NCBI RefSeq assembly: GCF_018122735.1
Contig: NZ_JAGRRD010000001.1
Coordinates: 220,706 to 284,705 of the forward strand
Length of the DNA: 64,000 nt
Reading direction: 5' to 3'
Source of the DNA: Azoarcus sp. L1K30
GTDB taxonomy: Bacteria; Pseudomonadota; Gammaproteobacteria; Burkholderiales; Rhodocyclaceae
In this document: piece by piece, positions 8,457-17,077 of the stretch
Layout of the letters: each line of letters starts with the position of its first letter
How positions within the stretch are numbered: position 1 is the first letter of the stretch
The notes under the pieces: model-generated
Databases searched by the model: none
Seen by the model: only the letters and a program-made list of their open reading frames with translations
Told to the model about the DNA's origin: nothing
Translations under genes and position numbers: made by a program

Positions 8457-9401
8457 ATGTCTTCGAAAGCTGCTTCAGGTGTGCCGATCCAGCGTGTTCT
8501 CGTCTTGGGGGCCGGTGCAATGGGATCGTTGTTCGGTGGCCTGCTCGCCGAGGCCGGTGCTTCAGTCACGCTGGTGGACATCAACGCGTCACACCTGGAC
8601 GCCATTCGGCAGCATGGATTGAAGCTGGTGACTGACGAAGGGATGCGTCAGGTCAGACTGGGAGCGTGTCGCCCTGAAGAAGTGAGCGAAGTCCCCGACC
8701 TGATCATTCTGTTCACCAAGACGATGCACACCTCTGCTGCGTTGCAAGGCATTCGCTCCTGGATTGCACCAGAAACGCGGATACTGAGTCTGCAAAACGG
8801 GCTGGGGAACGGGGAGTTGGTTGCACGTTTTGCTGCGCCAGACAAAATCGCTGTGGGTATCACCACCTGGCCGGCGGATCTGTGTGGGCCTGGTCATGTG
8901 GCGTCCCACGGGCACGGCAAGATCCGCTGCATGCGCCTGGACGGTGGCCACGATGCTGCATTCGAGTTCATGGAAAAGATGTTGAAAGAGGCCGGTCTGG
9001 ATTGCACGATCGACCCGCTGGTGTCGACGGCGATCTGGGAGAAAGTGGCATTCAATGCTGCCCTCAACAGTATCTGCGCGGTTACCGGTGCGACAGTCGA
9101 TGGAATTGGCAAGACTGCCGAGTCCCTGGAACTGGCACTGGGCATCGTGGATGAAGTGCTGTCGGTCGCGCGTGCAGACGGCGTGGAAGTCGATCGCGAG
9201 CGGGTTGCGGGCACCTTGCTGCATGCGATCGAGCATCATGTCGGGCATAAGCCGTCGATGCTTCAGGACGTGTTGGCAGGGCGCCCGACCGAAATTCAGG
9301 CTATCAACGGCGCCGTCGTAGCCTTGGGCGAAAAGCTCGGTGTCGGGGTGGCCCGGACCAAGGCACTGCTGGCGCTTGTCAAGCTTGTTGAATGCGCGTG
9401 A
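8457..9401 (+). CDS. Ketopantoate reductase (ApbA/PanE) family oxidoreductase
   Basis: This 314-residue protein opens with a Rossmann motif (VLVLGAGAMGSLFGG, about residues 14-28) and has the ApbA C-terminal domain, including WEKVAFNAALNSICAVTG with the family's conserved Lys/Asn region. I prefer the ATG at 8457 over an upstream TTG because the Rossmann strand then starts close to the N-terminus. In panE proper it would reduce 2-dehydropantoate. Here, beside a 2-oxoacid decarboxylase and an aldehyde dehydrogenase, a 2-hydroxyacid/2-oxoacid conversion for the same pathway is a reasonable alternative. Confidence 0.8.
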   Translation: MSSKAASGVPIQRVLVLGAGAMGSLFGGLLAEAGASVTLVDINASHLDAIRQHGLKLVTDEGMRQVRLGACRPEEVSEVPDLIILFTKTMHTSAALQGIRSWIAPETRILSLQNGLGNGELVARFAAPDKIAVGITTWPADLCGPGHVASHGHGKIRCMRLDGGHDAAFEFMEKMLKEAGLDCTIDPLVSTAIWEKVAFNAALNSICAVTGATVDGIGKTAESLELALGIVDEVLSVARADGVEVDRERVAGTLLHAIEHHVGHKPSMLQDVLAGRPTEIQAINGAVVALGEKLGVGVARTKALLALVKLVECA

Positions 9402-9521
9402 TCCTCATGGCAGGCGTTTGATCAGGCCCATGCGCGGTTATTGCATCGTGTCTGCCGCCGTACGAATCGCATGACAGTAATCGGATGCGGTCCCGGTGAC
9501 CCTTTCAGTGAATAGCCGTAG

Positions 9522-9710
9522 GGAGGTTCAAGTGGTGGCTACGTTGCACAGCACTACGGTATTCAATACACCCTCCATCTGGCGATCGGTAGCCTCCTGC
9601 TGGGGGCGTGCGTCAGCCTCTGCCTCCGTGAGACAGCGCCGCGCAAGCATGCGCAAGGGGTGCCAGGCGGAGCATTGATTGTTGCGCAAGGAGACGCGTC
9701 AAAGCTGTGA
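9522..9710 (+). pseudogene. C-terminal remnant of an MFS transporter
   Basis: The frame that opens after a TAG at 9519 reads QHYGIQYTLHLAIGSLLLGA and then CVSLCLRETAPRKH before a stop. This is the last transmembrane helix plus the RETAPR-type tail typical of major facilitator permeases. There is no start codon, upstream membrane domain or ribosome site. It is best read as the debris of a lost transporter gene downstream of the reductase gene. The rest of the gap (9402-9520) shows nothing I recognise. Confidence 0.5.
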
Positions 9711-9720
9711 GCGCAGATTG

Positions 9721-9746
9721 CCGGGCCGCATGTCAATGCGGCCCGG
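9721..9746. terminator. Hairpin between convergent genes
   Basis: CCGGGCCGCAT and ATGCGGCCCGG are perfect 11-bp arms around a GTCA loop. It lies 15 bp past the stop of the leftward DUF934 gene and after the rightward MFS remnant, so it can serve both directions. No long T tract is present. Confidence 0.7.
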
Positions 9747-9760
9747 ACGCCACGGTGGTC

Positions 9761-10207
9761 TTATTGATATTGCACGGAGTAGTCGTCGAAGGCGCGCAGC
9801 GCGGCGTCGATGTCCTGGTCTGCGCGCAGCGCAAACGCGTCGAATCCGCAGCGCCTCAGAAAGTAGAGTTGATCGCGCAGGATATCGCCGATCGCGCGCA
9901 GTTCCGCTGTGTAGTTGAGACGTTCGCGCAGCAGTCGGGCAACCGAGTAGCCTCGACCGTCAGTGAACACGGGAAAGTTTACGGCAATCAGGCCAATGCG
10001 CTGCAGGTCTGGCGTCAAGGCTTCAAAGGGGTCGTCCGGGTCGAGCCAGATGCCCATCTCAGCGTGGGGTATCACTCCCTCTGCGCGCCATTGCAGCCAC
10101 TGTGCAAGGGCGACGACGGCGGGGTCGCGGTGGTCTGTGGCCTCGTCTCTGCCGATTAACGGGCGGGGGTCGAGTTCGACGCGATCAGGCTTCAGGATGC
10201 GTGTCAT
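9761..10207 (-). CDS. DUF934 family protein of the sulfite/nitrite reductase locus
   Basis: This 148-residue protein matches the DUF934 family, with the characteristic WLDPDDPFEAL, INFP-like VNFPVFTDGRGYSVARLLR and the region up to IGDILRDQLYFLRRCGFDAF. In proteobacteria the family is encoded beside the cysI hemoprotein and is thought to assist assimilatory sulfite reduction; its biochemical role is not established. Its start overlaps the end of cysI by 23 bp, so the two are translationally coupled. Confidence 0.85.
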   Translation of the reverse strand: MTRILKPDRVELDPRPLIGRDEATDHRDPAVVALAQWLQWRAEGVIPHAEMGIWLDPDDPFEALTPDLQRIGLIAVNFPVFTDGRGYSVARLLRERLNYTAELRAIGDILRDQLYFLRRCGFDAFALRADQDIDAALRAFDDYSVQYQ

Positions 10208-11855
10208 TGTCGGATCCGTAAAGATGTTGCTTGAAAGGGGCTGTGCCGAGACGACGTACGGTGTCGATGAATGGCTCGCCCGCCGTGCGTTGCGCGCGAT
10301 ACAGCGTCATGACTTTTTCGATGACCTCGGGTACGTCTTCCGCACGGAAGGAAGGGCCGACGATCTTGCCGATGGCGGGGGGCGCATCCTGGCTTCCGCC
10401 GAGCGTGACCTGGTACCACTCTTCTCCATTCTTATCGACACCGAGGATGCCGATGTGTCCGATATGGTGGTGGCCGCAGGCGTTGACGCAACCGGAGATG
10501 TTGAGTTCGACCGGGCCGAGGTCGTCGAGTGCGTCAGGGTCGCCGAAACGCTGCTGTATGGCCTGGGCCACCGGAATCGAGCGTGCGTTGGCCAGCGAGC
10601 AGAAGTCCCCGCCCGGGCAGCAGACCACGTCGGTAAGCATGCCGATGTTCGGGCTTGCGAGCTGGAACTCGATTGCACGCGACCACAGGGCGTAGAGATC
10701 GGCGATACGAACATGGGGCAGAATCAGGTTCTGTTCGTGGCTGACGCGGATTTCATCCGCGCTGTATGTCGATGCCAGGTCGGCAATCGCGTCCATCTGT
10801 GCGGCCGTGGCGTCACCCGGAGGATTGCCAGTCTGCTTTAGCGACAGGGTGACGATAGCGAGGCCCGGGACCTTGTGCGGGGTTACGTTGCGGCTGATCC
10901 AGCGACGAAAGGCGGGTTCGTCCATGTGACCAGGCTCGCTTGACGCGCTGTCGATGCCGTCTGGGTGCGGGCTGCGGAAATGGCGTTCCATGGCCTCGAA
11001 TTTGTCGTCCGTGATGGTGGCGGGGCCGCCACGCAGAAATGCCCACTCCTTGGCGACTTCGGCGCTGAAGACTTCGGGCCCGAGTTCCTTGACCAGGATC
11101 TTGATGCGCGATTTGTACTTCTTGTCGCGGCGACCGTGGCGGTTGTAGACCCTGAGAATCGCCTCGAAATAACTCAGCAATTCGTGACGTGGCAGGAAGG
11201 TCTGGATGCGATGTCCGACCATGGGGGTACGCCCAAGTCCGCCGCCCACGAACACCTCGAATCCGATTTCGCCATCTTCGCGCTGCAGAGCACGCGCACC
11301 GATATCGTGAAAGCGCACTGCTGCGCGGTCGTTCGAGCTACCAGTCAGCGCAATCTTGAATTTCCGTGGCAGGAAGGAGTACTCCGGCGACAACGTGGAC
11401 CATTGGCGCAGTATTTCGCAGTAAGGACGCGGGTCGAGGACTTCGTCCGCGGCCACCCCGGCGAAGTGGTCGGTGGTGATGTTGCGAATGCAGTTTCCCG
11501 ACGTCTGGATGGCATGCATCTGTACCGTGGCCAATTCGGCCAGGATATCGGGCGTGTCTTCGAGTCGAACCCAGTTGTACTGAATATTGCAGCGGGTGGT
11601 GAAATGGCCGTAGCCACGATCGAACTCGCGCGCGATGCGGGCAAGCATGTGCAACTGCGTCGAAGACATCGTGCCGTAGGGAATCGCGACCCGGAGCATC
11701 GGCGCATGCCGTTGGATATACAGTCCGTTCTGCAGTCGCAAGGGTCTGAAATCATCCTCGGCAAGCTCGCCAGCGAGGAAGCGGTGCATCTGGTCGCGGA
11801 AGCGGGCGACACGTTCATCGACAAGGCGTTGGTCGGCATCGTTGTATTGGTACAT
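10185..11855 (-). CDS. cysI: Sulfite/nitrite reductase hemoprotein, siroheme-[4Fe-4S] type
   Basis: The 556-residue protein carries the paired NiR/SiR ferredoxin-like and siroheme/4Fe-4S domains. The cluster Cys ligands are visible in CCPGGDFCSLANAR and NISGCVNACGHHHIGHIGI. Arg-rich substrate residues occur in GHFTTRCNIQYNW and NCIRNITTDHFAG. I chose MYQYNDADQ as start because it gives the usual family length; the frame stays open about 100 codons further upstream, but that extension looks random. Reduction of sulfite to sulfide for cysteine synthesis is the expected role. Coupling with DUF934 supports sulfite over nitrite. No cysH, cysD or cysN is in the window. Confidence 0.85.
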   Translation of the reverse strand: MYQYNDADQRLVDERVARFRDQMHRFLAGELAEDDFRPLRLQNGLYIQRHAPMLRVAIPYGTMSSTQLHMLARIAREFDRGYGHFTTRCNIQYNWVRLEDTPDILAELATVQMHAIQTSGNCIRNITTDHFAGVAADEVLDPRPYCEILRQWSTLSPEYSFLPRKFKIALTGSSNDRAAVRFHDIGARALQREDGEIGFEVFVGGGLGRTPMVGHRIQTFLPRHELLSYFEAILRVYNRHGRRDKKYKSRIKILVKELGPEVFSAEVAKEWAFLRGGPATITDDKFEAMERHFRSPHPDGIDSASSEPGHMDEPAFRRWISRNVTPHKVPGLAIVTLSLKQTGNPPGDATAAQMDAIADLASTYSADEIRVSHEQNLILPHVRIADLYALWSRAIEFQLASPNIGMLTDVVCCPGGDFCSLANARSIPVAQAIQQRFGDPDALDDLGPVELNISGCVNACGHHHIGHIGILGVDKNGEEWYQVTLGGSQDAPPAIGKIVGPSFRAEDVPEVIEKVMTLYRAQRTAGEPFIDTVRRLGTAPFKQHLYGSDNDTHPEA

Positions 11856-12373
11856 GTCTCTGGGCTCAATGGGGCAGGCCGATGGGCTGCTGGAAAGACG
11901 GTTTCTCGACCACCGCGTTGTCGGCGCGCCGAGATCCGCTACGCCGAAGTGGACAGGCTGGCTGCCGCGAATGGCCGGGTTCGGGCGACGCCAACCCCCT
12001 TTCGGCAGGGTGGCGATGCTGCCTGATGTCGCCCCGAATCTGTCGCAACTGATCAGGCGCACGGCGTCCAGGTCTGCCAGCGGGGGGCGGTTGCATGCGT
12101 GGTTCTCCAATGCGACTCGCGGCACCTCCGACATGGGGTGTGCGGCGCAGTGCCGCGAGTAGACCACTCGCGCGCCGGGTCTTGCAGTCTCAGCTGGTCG
12201 CTAATTCGAGCGTAACAGTTTGGATTGGCATGCCCGGAAAAGCAGGGGAGGGCGTAGATCGGGGTATTGCGGGTTGGCGGTCTAGCGTTCCGTCCGCGCG
12301 GCGTCATGGCGAGCTCGACGGGCTTGACCCCGCCGGGAATGCTCAAGTTGGATGTTGCCGTCGGTTACTCCGT

Positions 12374-12387
12374 TTGTCCTAGATCAA
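12374..12387. promoter_or_regulatory. Candidate ANR/FNR-type box
   Basis: TTGTCCTAGATCAA agrees with the FNR/ANR consensus TTGAT-N4-ATCAA at eight of ten fixed positions and is one base from TTGACCTAGATCAA. It lies 174 bp upstream of the GGDEF start, so control of that gene by oxygen status is plausible; distance and direction are not decisive. Confidence 0.45.
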
Positions 12388-12405
12388 AACCCCGACAGGC
12401 GAAGT

Positions 12406-12422
12406 ATGCTGCAATGCAGCAT
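12406..12422. promoter_or_regulatory. 17-bp palindrome upstream of the GGDEF gene
   Basis: ATGCTGC-AAT-GCAGCAT is a perfect dyad with 7-bp arms, 19 bp downstream of the ANR/FNR-like box. Its symmetry suggests a dimeric repressor site or a small hairpin in the leader; no specific regulator can be named. Confidence 0.4.
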
Positions 12423-12560
12423 GTTTTCGCGTGACCGGCGCCGGCATCGTGTTTGTTGGCTTGATCATGCGATACTGACCGCCGCAGATATTTATCGCGG
12501 AGGCGGGCCCCAAGCCTTAACTTCGATTCGTCACGGGAGTTTTACCGGACGAGCCTACTG

Positions 12561-13817
12561 ATGAAGAAAACTGCCGACAATCCCTTGCCGGGCGACCTCC
12601 GCCTCGATATGTACCGAAGCGCCGTGAAGGCGATGCGGGAAGGGCAGTATTCGGTTGATTTTCCTGTCGGCAATCTGGATGAAACGGGGCAACTGGGTGT
12701 TGAGTTGCAGGGGCTCGCGGATCATCTCGAGTGGCAGTTTGCGCCTGCGCGGAAGCTGCAGGAGATTTCGGATACGGTGTCCGGGGGGCTGACGCTTGAT
12801 GATGTGCTCGATCGGGTATTCGACTCCTTCCAGACGATCATTCCATACAACCGGATCGGGTGTGCGCTGCTCACCGAGGATGGCCGTTCGCTCAGGGCGT
12901 CCTGGGCGCGGGCGGACTTCGAAGAGCTCCGCCTGGTCACCGGTTTTACCGCATCGATGGCCAACAGCAGTCTCAACCAGATCATTGCGACGGGCCAGCC
13001 GCGCATTCTGAACGATCTGGAGGATCATCTCGCCAGGCATCCCGGCTCGCATTCCACTCAGCTGATGGTGTCCGAGGGGATCCGTTCCAGTCTGACCTGC
13101 CCCCTGGTCAGCAAGGGAAAACCTGTCGGCTTCCTGTTTTTCTCCAGCACCGAGCGTTTTACCTACCAGGGCATTCACCAGGGCGTCTATCTGCGCATTG
13201 CTTCGCAACTGTCGTCGCTGATCGAGAAGGGGCGCCTTTACCAGGAGCTCGTCGAACTGAACGCGCGCCTGCTGGCCACGCAGGCAGAGCTGCAGGAACT
13301 CGCGACGCGCGACGCGCTCACCGGCATCTACAATCGTCGCGGCATTCTCGAGCGCCTCTCGGCGGCCTTTGCGCGCGCGAGGCGGGAGGGGGGGCAGCTC
13401 GCGTTGATCCTGGTCGATGTCGATCATTTCAAGAAGATCAATGACTGCTTTGGCCACAGCACTGGGGATGCGGTGCTCAAGGAGATCGCCAATCGGTTGG
13501 GCAGTCATCTGCGGCAGTACAATCACCTCGGGCGACTTGGCGGCGAGGAGTTTCTGATTGTCATGGGCGACGTCGAGTGCACGCAGGGCACCTGTATTGC
13601 CGAGCGGCTGCGAAAAGAGATTGGTGCGCTGCCAGTCGAGCATGACGGCCGCAGTATCGCGGTCACCATCAGTGCCGGCGTTGTCCAGGCCGCCGATTGT
13701 ACGAGCATCAAGTCGGGCGAGGCACTCGTTGCCATCGCCGACGATGCGATGTACGAGGCCAAGCGCCTGGGTCGAAACCGGGTCTCTTGCCGGGTTCTGG
13801 GTTGCGAGCCCGACTGA
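12561..13817 (+). CDS. GAF-GGDEF diguanylate cyclase
   Basis: This 418-residue cytoplasmic protein has an N-terminal segment of about 75 residues, a GAF domain (about 80-235, with IPYNRIGCALL and the VSEGIRSSLTCPL core), a short coiled connector, and a GGDEF domain (about 250-412). The active-site motif is GGEEF, a functional variant, and DVDHFKKIND supplies the metal/GTP residues. The inhibitory I-site, normally RxxD five residues before the motif, reads RQYN, so product inhibition may be weak or absent. It should make c-di-GMP in response to a small ligand at the GAF domain. Confidence 0.9.
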   Translation: MKKTADNPLPGDLRLDMYRSAVKAMREGQYSVDFPVGNLDETGQLGVELQGLADHLEWQFAPARKLQEISDTVSGGLTLDDVLDRVFDSFQTIIPYNRIGCALLTEDGRSLRASWARADFEELRLVTGFTASMANSSLNQIIATGQPRILNDLEDHLARHPGSHSTQLMVSEGIRSSLTCPLVSKGKPVGFLFFSSTERFTYQGIHQGVYLRIASQLSSLIEKGRLYQELVELNARLLATQAELQELATRDALTGIYNRRGILERLSAAFARARREGGQLALILVDVDHFKKINDCFGHSTGDAVLKEIANRLGSHLRQYNHLGRLGGEEFLIVMGDVECTQGTCIAERLRKEIGALPVEHDGRSIAVTISAGVVQAADCTSIKSGEALVAIADDAMYEAKRLGRNRVSCRVLGCEPD

Positions 13818-13916
13818 GGTTCGTGCCTGCAGTGGGCGATTGCGGGCGAGCGTGTTCGATTTACCGACTCATGACCGGAGTGCCTTGATGAAACCAGCGC
13901 TGATGTCGCGGAGCCC

Positions 13917-14834
13917 ATGAGACGGATCGATTTCAATTCGATGGCCTTGTTCGTCGCCGTGTGTGAGACCGGTGCGATCGCCAGGGCAGCAGCTCGAGAG
14001 AATATCGTGGCCTCGGCCATCAGCAAGCGGCTTGCAGAGCTGGAGTCCGACTTCGGCGTACCCTTGCTCGAACGCGGTGCGCGCGGGGTCAAGCCGACTG
14101 CCGCCGGCGAGGCCCTGCTGTTTCATGCGCGCGCGGTGTTGCGCGGCGTCGATCGTCTGCAGGCTGAACTCTCGGACTATGCGCAGGGTGTGCGCGGACA
14201 TGTCCGCATGCATGCGAACATTTCTGCCGTGGTCGAATTCTTGCCCGAGGACTTGCGCGTCTTCATGGCAAACAACGAGGGTATCAAGATCGATCTGCAG
14301 GAGCATCTGAGTGCCGACATCCTGCGCGCAGTGGCCGAGGGGCAGACGGATCTCGGTGTGGTGTCCGCGAGTGAGGAGGTCGACGGGCTCACGTATTTTC
14401 CCTATCGGCAGGATGAGCTCGTACTGGTGGTGCGTCCGGACCACCCGCTTGCGGCAACCGCCGAGACCGGATTCGCCGCCAGTCTGGCATACGACCATGT
14501 CGGCCTGAGCCAGAACAGTTCGCTCTACACCTTGCTCGAACACGCGGCTGCCGCGGCGGGCCTGACTCGCAGGCTGAGGATTCACGTGACGGCGTTCGAT
14601 GCGCTGTGCCGGATGGTGGACGTGGGCCTGGGCGTAGGGGTCGTTCCCCGCCGGGTGGGCAATTTCTTCGCCGCGGCGCTTGGACTGCGGCTTGTCGGCC
14701 TCACCGATGCCTGGGCCACGCGCAATCTGCACATTGTCGTGCGCGATGTCGCCAGCTTGCCGGCCGCCGCGCGCTTGCTTCTAGACCATCTCGTGCGGGT
14801 GGATGATGGCGCCGGGCCGACGCGGACGGACTGA
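13917..14834 (+). CDS. LysR-family regulator upstream of leuCD
   Basis: A 305-residue LysR regulator with the N-terminal HTH (FNSMALFVAVCETGAIARAAARE ... ISKRLAELE ... FGVPLLER, residues about 4-65) and a periplasmic-binding-protein-like effector domain. It resembles regulators of organic-acid uptake and metabolism more than aromatic ones. It sits 128 bp upstream of leuC in the same direction, so control of leuCD is possible but not shown by a clear divergent promoter. Confidence 0.85.
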   Translation: MRRIDFNSMALFVAVCETGAIARAAARENIVASAISKRLAELESDFGVPLLERGARGVKPTAAGEALLFHARAVLRGVDRLQAELSDYAQGVRGHVRMHANISAVVEFLPEDLRVFMANNEGIKIDLQEHLSADILRAVAEGQTDLGVVSASEEVDGLTYFPYRQDELVLVVRPDHPLAATAETGFAASLAYDHVGLSQNSSLYTLLEHAAAAAGLTRRLRIHVTAFDALCRMVDVGLGVGVVPRRVGNFFAAALGLRLVGLTDAWATRNLHIVVRDVASLPAAARLLLDHLVRVDDGAGPTRTD

Positions 14835-14962
14835 GCACCGGATTTGCGTGAGCCATCTCATTCAGAGATGGCTGGCATGGCAATTGAGCGTTTTTCGGCG
14901 TCTTCCATCTCTGCAAGTATTGCACCTCCGCGATCGTTCGCGTTGCCAGGAGCACGGAGAAA

Positions 14963-16366
14963 ATGGGAAAGACACTCTACGACAAGGTGTGGGACGCACA
15001 TGTCGTCAAGCACGGTGAAGACGCCGACTGTCTGATCTACATCGATCGTCACATCATGCACGAAGTCACCAGTCCACAGGCGTTCGAGGGTTTGCAGTTG
15101 GCTGGGCGCAAGATATGGCGTGCGTCCAGCGTGCTGGCGACGCCCGATCACAATGTGCCGACCGTCAACAGGGCTCAGGGAATGACCGACGGGATTGCCG
15201 CGCTGCAGGTATCCACGCTGGTCGACAATTGCCGCTCGAACGAGATTCCGTTCATCGGCCTCGACGACGCGCGCCAGGGCATCGTCCACGTGGTCGGTCC
15301 CGAGCAGGGCGCCACCCTTCCGGGGATGACCATCGTCTGTGGCGACTCCCACACCAGCACCCACGGCGCATTTGGTGCGCTCGCCTTCGGAATCGGCACC
15401 TCGGATGTCGAGCATGTGCTCGCCACCCAGTGCATGGTGATGAAGAAGTCCCGCAACATGCTGGTGCGGGTCGAAGGCACGTTGGCCGCTGGTGTGACCG
15501 CCAAGGATCTCGTGCTGTACGTTATTGGCGTGATCGGTACCGCAGGCGGCACTGGCCACACGATCGAGTTCGCCGGCAGCGCAATCCGTGCGCTGTCGAT
15601 GGAGGGGCGCATGACGGTCTGCAACATGGCCATCGAGGCCGGCGCACGCGCAGGCATGATCGCGGTGGATGACACCACGCTCGAGTACCTGAAGGACAGG
15701 CCCTGTGCGCCCGTCGGTGCCGACTGGGATCGGGCCGTCGAGGTCTGGAAAGGCCTGTATTCCGATCCCGACGCCGTCTTCGAGCGTGTGGTCGACATCG
15801 ACGCGAGCCTGATCGAACCACAGGTGAGCTGGGGGACGTCGCCGGAAATGGTGTTGCCGGTGGGGGGGCACATTCCCGATCCGGCGGCCGAATCCGATCC
15901 GGTCAGGCGTGAGGCGATGACGCGTGCCCTGGCTTACATGGACCTGGCGCCGCTGACCCCGATTACCGCGATTGCGATCGACAAGGTCTTCATCGGTTCA
16001 TGCACCAATGCCCGCATAGAGGATCTGCGTGCGGCTGCGCGCGTGGTCGAGGGGCGCCGTGTTGCATCCAGTGTCACGCTGGCGATGGTGGTGCCGGGCT
16101 CCGGGCTGGTCAAGGCCCAGGCAGAGCGCGAAGGCCTCGACCGGATCTTCGTCGCCGCGGGTTTCGAATGGCGTGAGCCGGGTTGTTCCATGTGTCTGGG
16201 GATGAATGACGACCGCCTGTCGCCTGGCGAGCGCTGTGCCGCGACCTCGAACAGGAATTTCGAAGGCCGTCAGGGAAGTGGCGGCCGTACCCATCTCGTC
16301 AGTCCGCAAATGGCTGCGGCAGCGGCGGTCAGTGGGCGCTTCGTTGACGCCCGCAGCTTCGCTTGA
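14963..16366 (+). CDS. leuC: 3-isopropylmalate dehydratase large subunit
   Basis: The 467-residue protein has the full aconitase-family architecture of LeuC. The [4Fe-4S] ligands lie in [13 protein letters not shown] and in the CSMCLGMN pair near residue 405. HTIEFAG and the [21 protein letters not shown] block are canonical. The start follows ACGGAGAAA. With LeuD it isomerises 2-isopropylmalate to 3-isopropylmalate in leucine synthesis. Neither leuB nor leuA follows, which is unlike the usual leuCDB order; a second, pathway-specific isomerase is possible but the residues look biosynthetic. Confidence 0.92.
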   Translation: MGKTLYDKVWDAHVVKHGEDADCLIYIDRHIMHEVTSPQAFEGLQLAGRKIWRASSVLATPDHNVPTVNRAQGMTDGIAALQVSTLVDNCRSNEIPFIGLDDARQGIVHVVGPEQGATLPGMTIVCGDSHTSTHGAFGALAFGIGTSDVEHVLATQCMVMKKSRNMLVRVEGTLAAGVTAKDLVLYVIGVIGTAGGTGHTIEFAGSAIRALSMEGRMTVCNMAIEAGARAGMIAVDDTTLEYLKDRPCAPVGADWDRAVEVWKGLYSDPDAVFERVVDIDASLIEPQVSWGTSPEMVLPVGGHIPDPAAESDPVRREAMTRALAYMDLAPLTPITAIAIDKVFIGSCTNARIEDLRAAARVVEGRRVASSVTLAMVVPGSGLVKAQAEREGLDRIFVAAGFEWREPGCSMCLGMNDDRLSPGERCAATSNRNFEGRQGSGGRTHLVSPQMAAAAAVSGRFVDARSFA

Positions 16367-16375
16367 GGAAACATC

Positions 16376-17035
16376 ATGGAAAAGTTCACCGTATTAAATG
16401 GATTGGTGGCGCCGCTCGATCGCGCCAACGTGGATACCGACGCGATCATTCCGAAGCAGTTTCTCAAATCGATTCATCGGACCGGTTTCGGTGCGTTCTG
16501 CTTCGACGCCTGGCGCCATCTGGATCGCGGCGACATCGGCGTCGACCCGGCAAGCCGCAGGGAGAACCCCGATTTCGAACTCAACAAGCCGCGCTATCGG
16601 GGGTCGAGCATCCTGCTGGCACGGGAGAACTTCGGCTGCGGCTCGTCCCGTGAGCATGCCCCGTGGGCGCTCGGCCAGTACGGCATCCGTGTCATCATCG
16701 CCCCGAGTTTCGCAGACATCTTCTTCAACAACTGCTTCAAGTCGGGGCTGCTGCCGATCGTACTGTCGACGACGATGGTCGACAGGCTGTTCGCGCAGGT
16801 TGAAGCGGAGCAGGGCTACCGACTCAAGGTCGATCTCGAGCACAAGGTGCTGGAAACACCGTCGGGTGAGTGCATCGCGTTCGATATCGATGCGTTTCGG
16901 CGCCATCGCCTGCTCAACGGCATTGACGATATCGGCCATACCCTGCTGGACGCCGACATGATCCAAGCCTTTGAACGGCGGCACCTTGCCGCCATGCCCT
17001 GGCTGAGCAAGCGCCTCGCGGAAGCTGGCGCCTGA
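16376..17035 (+). CDS. leuD: 3-isopropylmalate dehydratase small subunit
   Basis: This 219-residue swivel subunit follows leuC after nine bases and completes the isomerase. [20 protein letters not shown] at the N-terminus and the [20 protein letters not shown] signature are standard for LeuD. Length is normal for the family. No further leu gene follows; a strong hairpin closes the transcription unit. Confidence 0.93.
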   Translation: MEKFTVLNGLVAPLDRANVDTDAIIPKQFLKSIHRTGFGAFCFDAWRHLDRGDIGVDPASRRENPDFELNKPRYRGSSILLARENFGCGSSREHAPWALGQYGIRVIIAPSFADIFFNNCFKSGLLPIVLSTTMVDRLFAQVEAEQGYRLKVDLEHKVLETPSGECIAFDIDAFRRHRLLNGIDDIGHTLLDADMIQAFERRHLAAMPWLSKRLAEAGA

Positions 17036-17043
17036 TGTCCGCC

Positions 17044-17073
17044 CGCCTGACCGGACAGGGTGCCGGTCAGGCG
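17044..17073. terminator. Bidirectional hairpin between leuD and the alpha-E gene
   Basis: CGCCTGACCGG (17044-17054) and CCGGTCAGGCG (17063-17073) form a perfect 11-bp stem with an 8-base loop, placed in the 42-bp gap between two convergent genes. Confidence 0.8.
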
Positions 17074-17077
17074 CGGC

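Larger units (their letters stand above)
11856..12560. other. Divergent control region between cysI and the GGDEF gene
   Basis: About 700 bp lie between the chosen cysI start and the start of the diguanylate cyclase gene. No reading frame here has a recognisable product. The half nearer the GGDEF gene contains an ANR/FNR-type box and a 17-bp palindrome, listed separately. The length is unusual for this tightly packed window and allows a long cysI leader. Confidence 0.5.

Noticed and set aside
11856-12167. Extension of cysI by about 100 codons upstream
   Set aside because: The extension has no similarity to the hemoprotein and would make it longer than the family norm.
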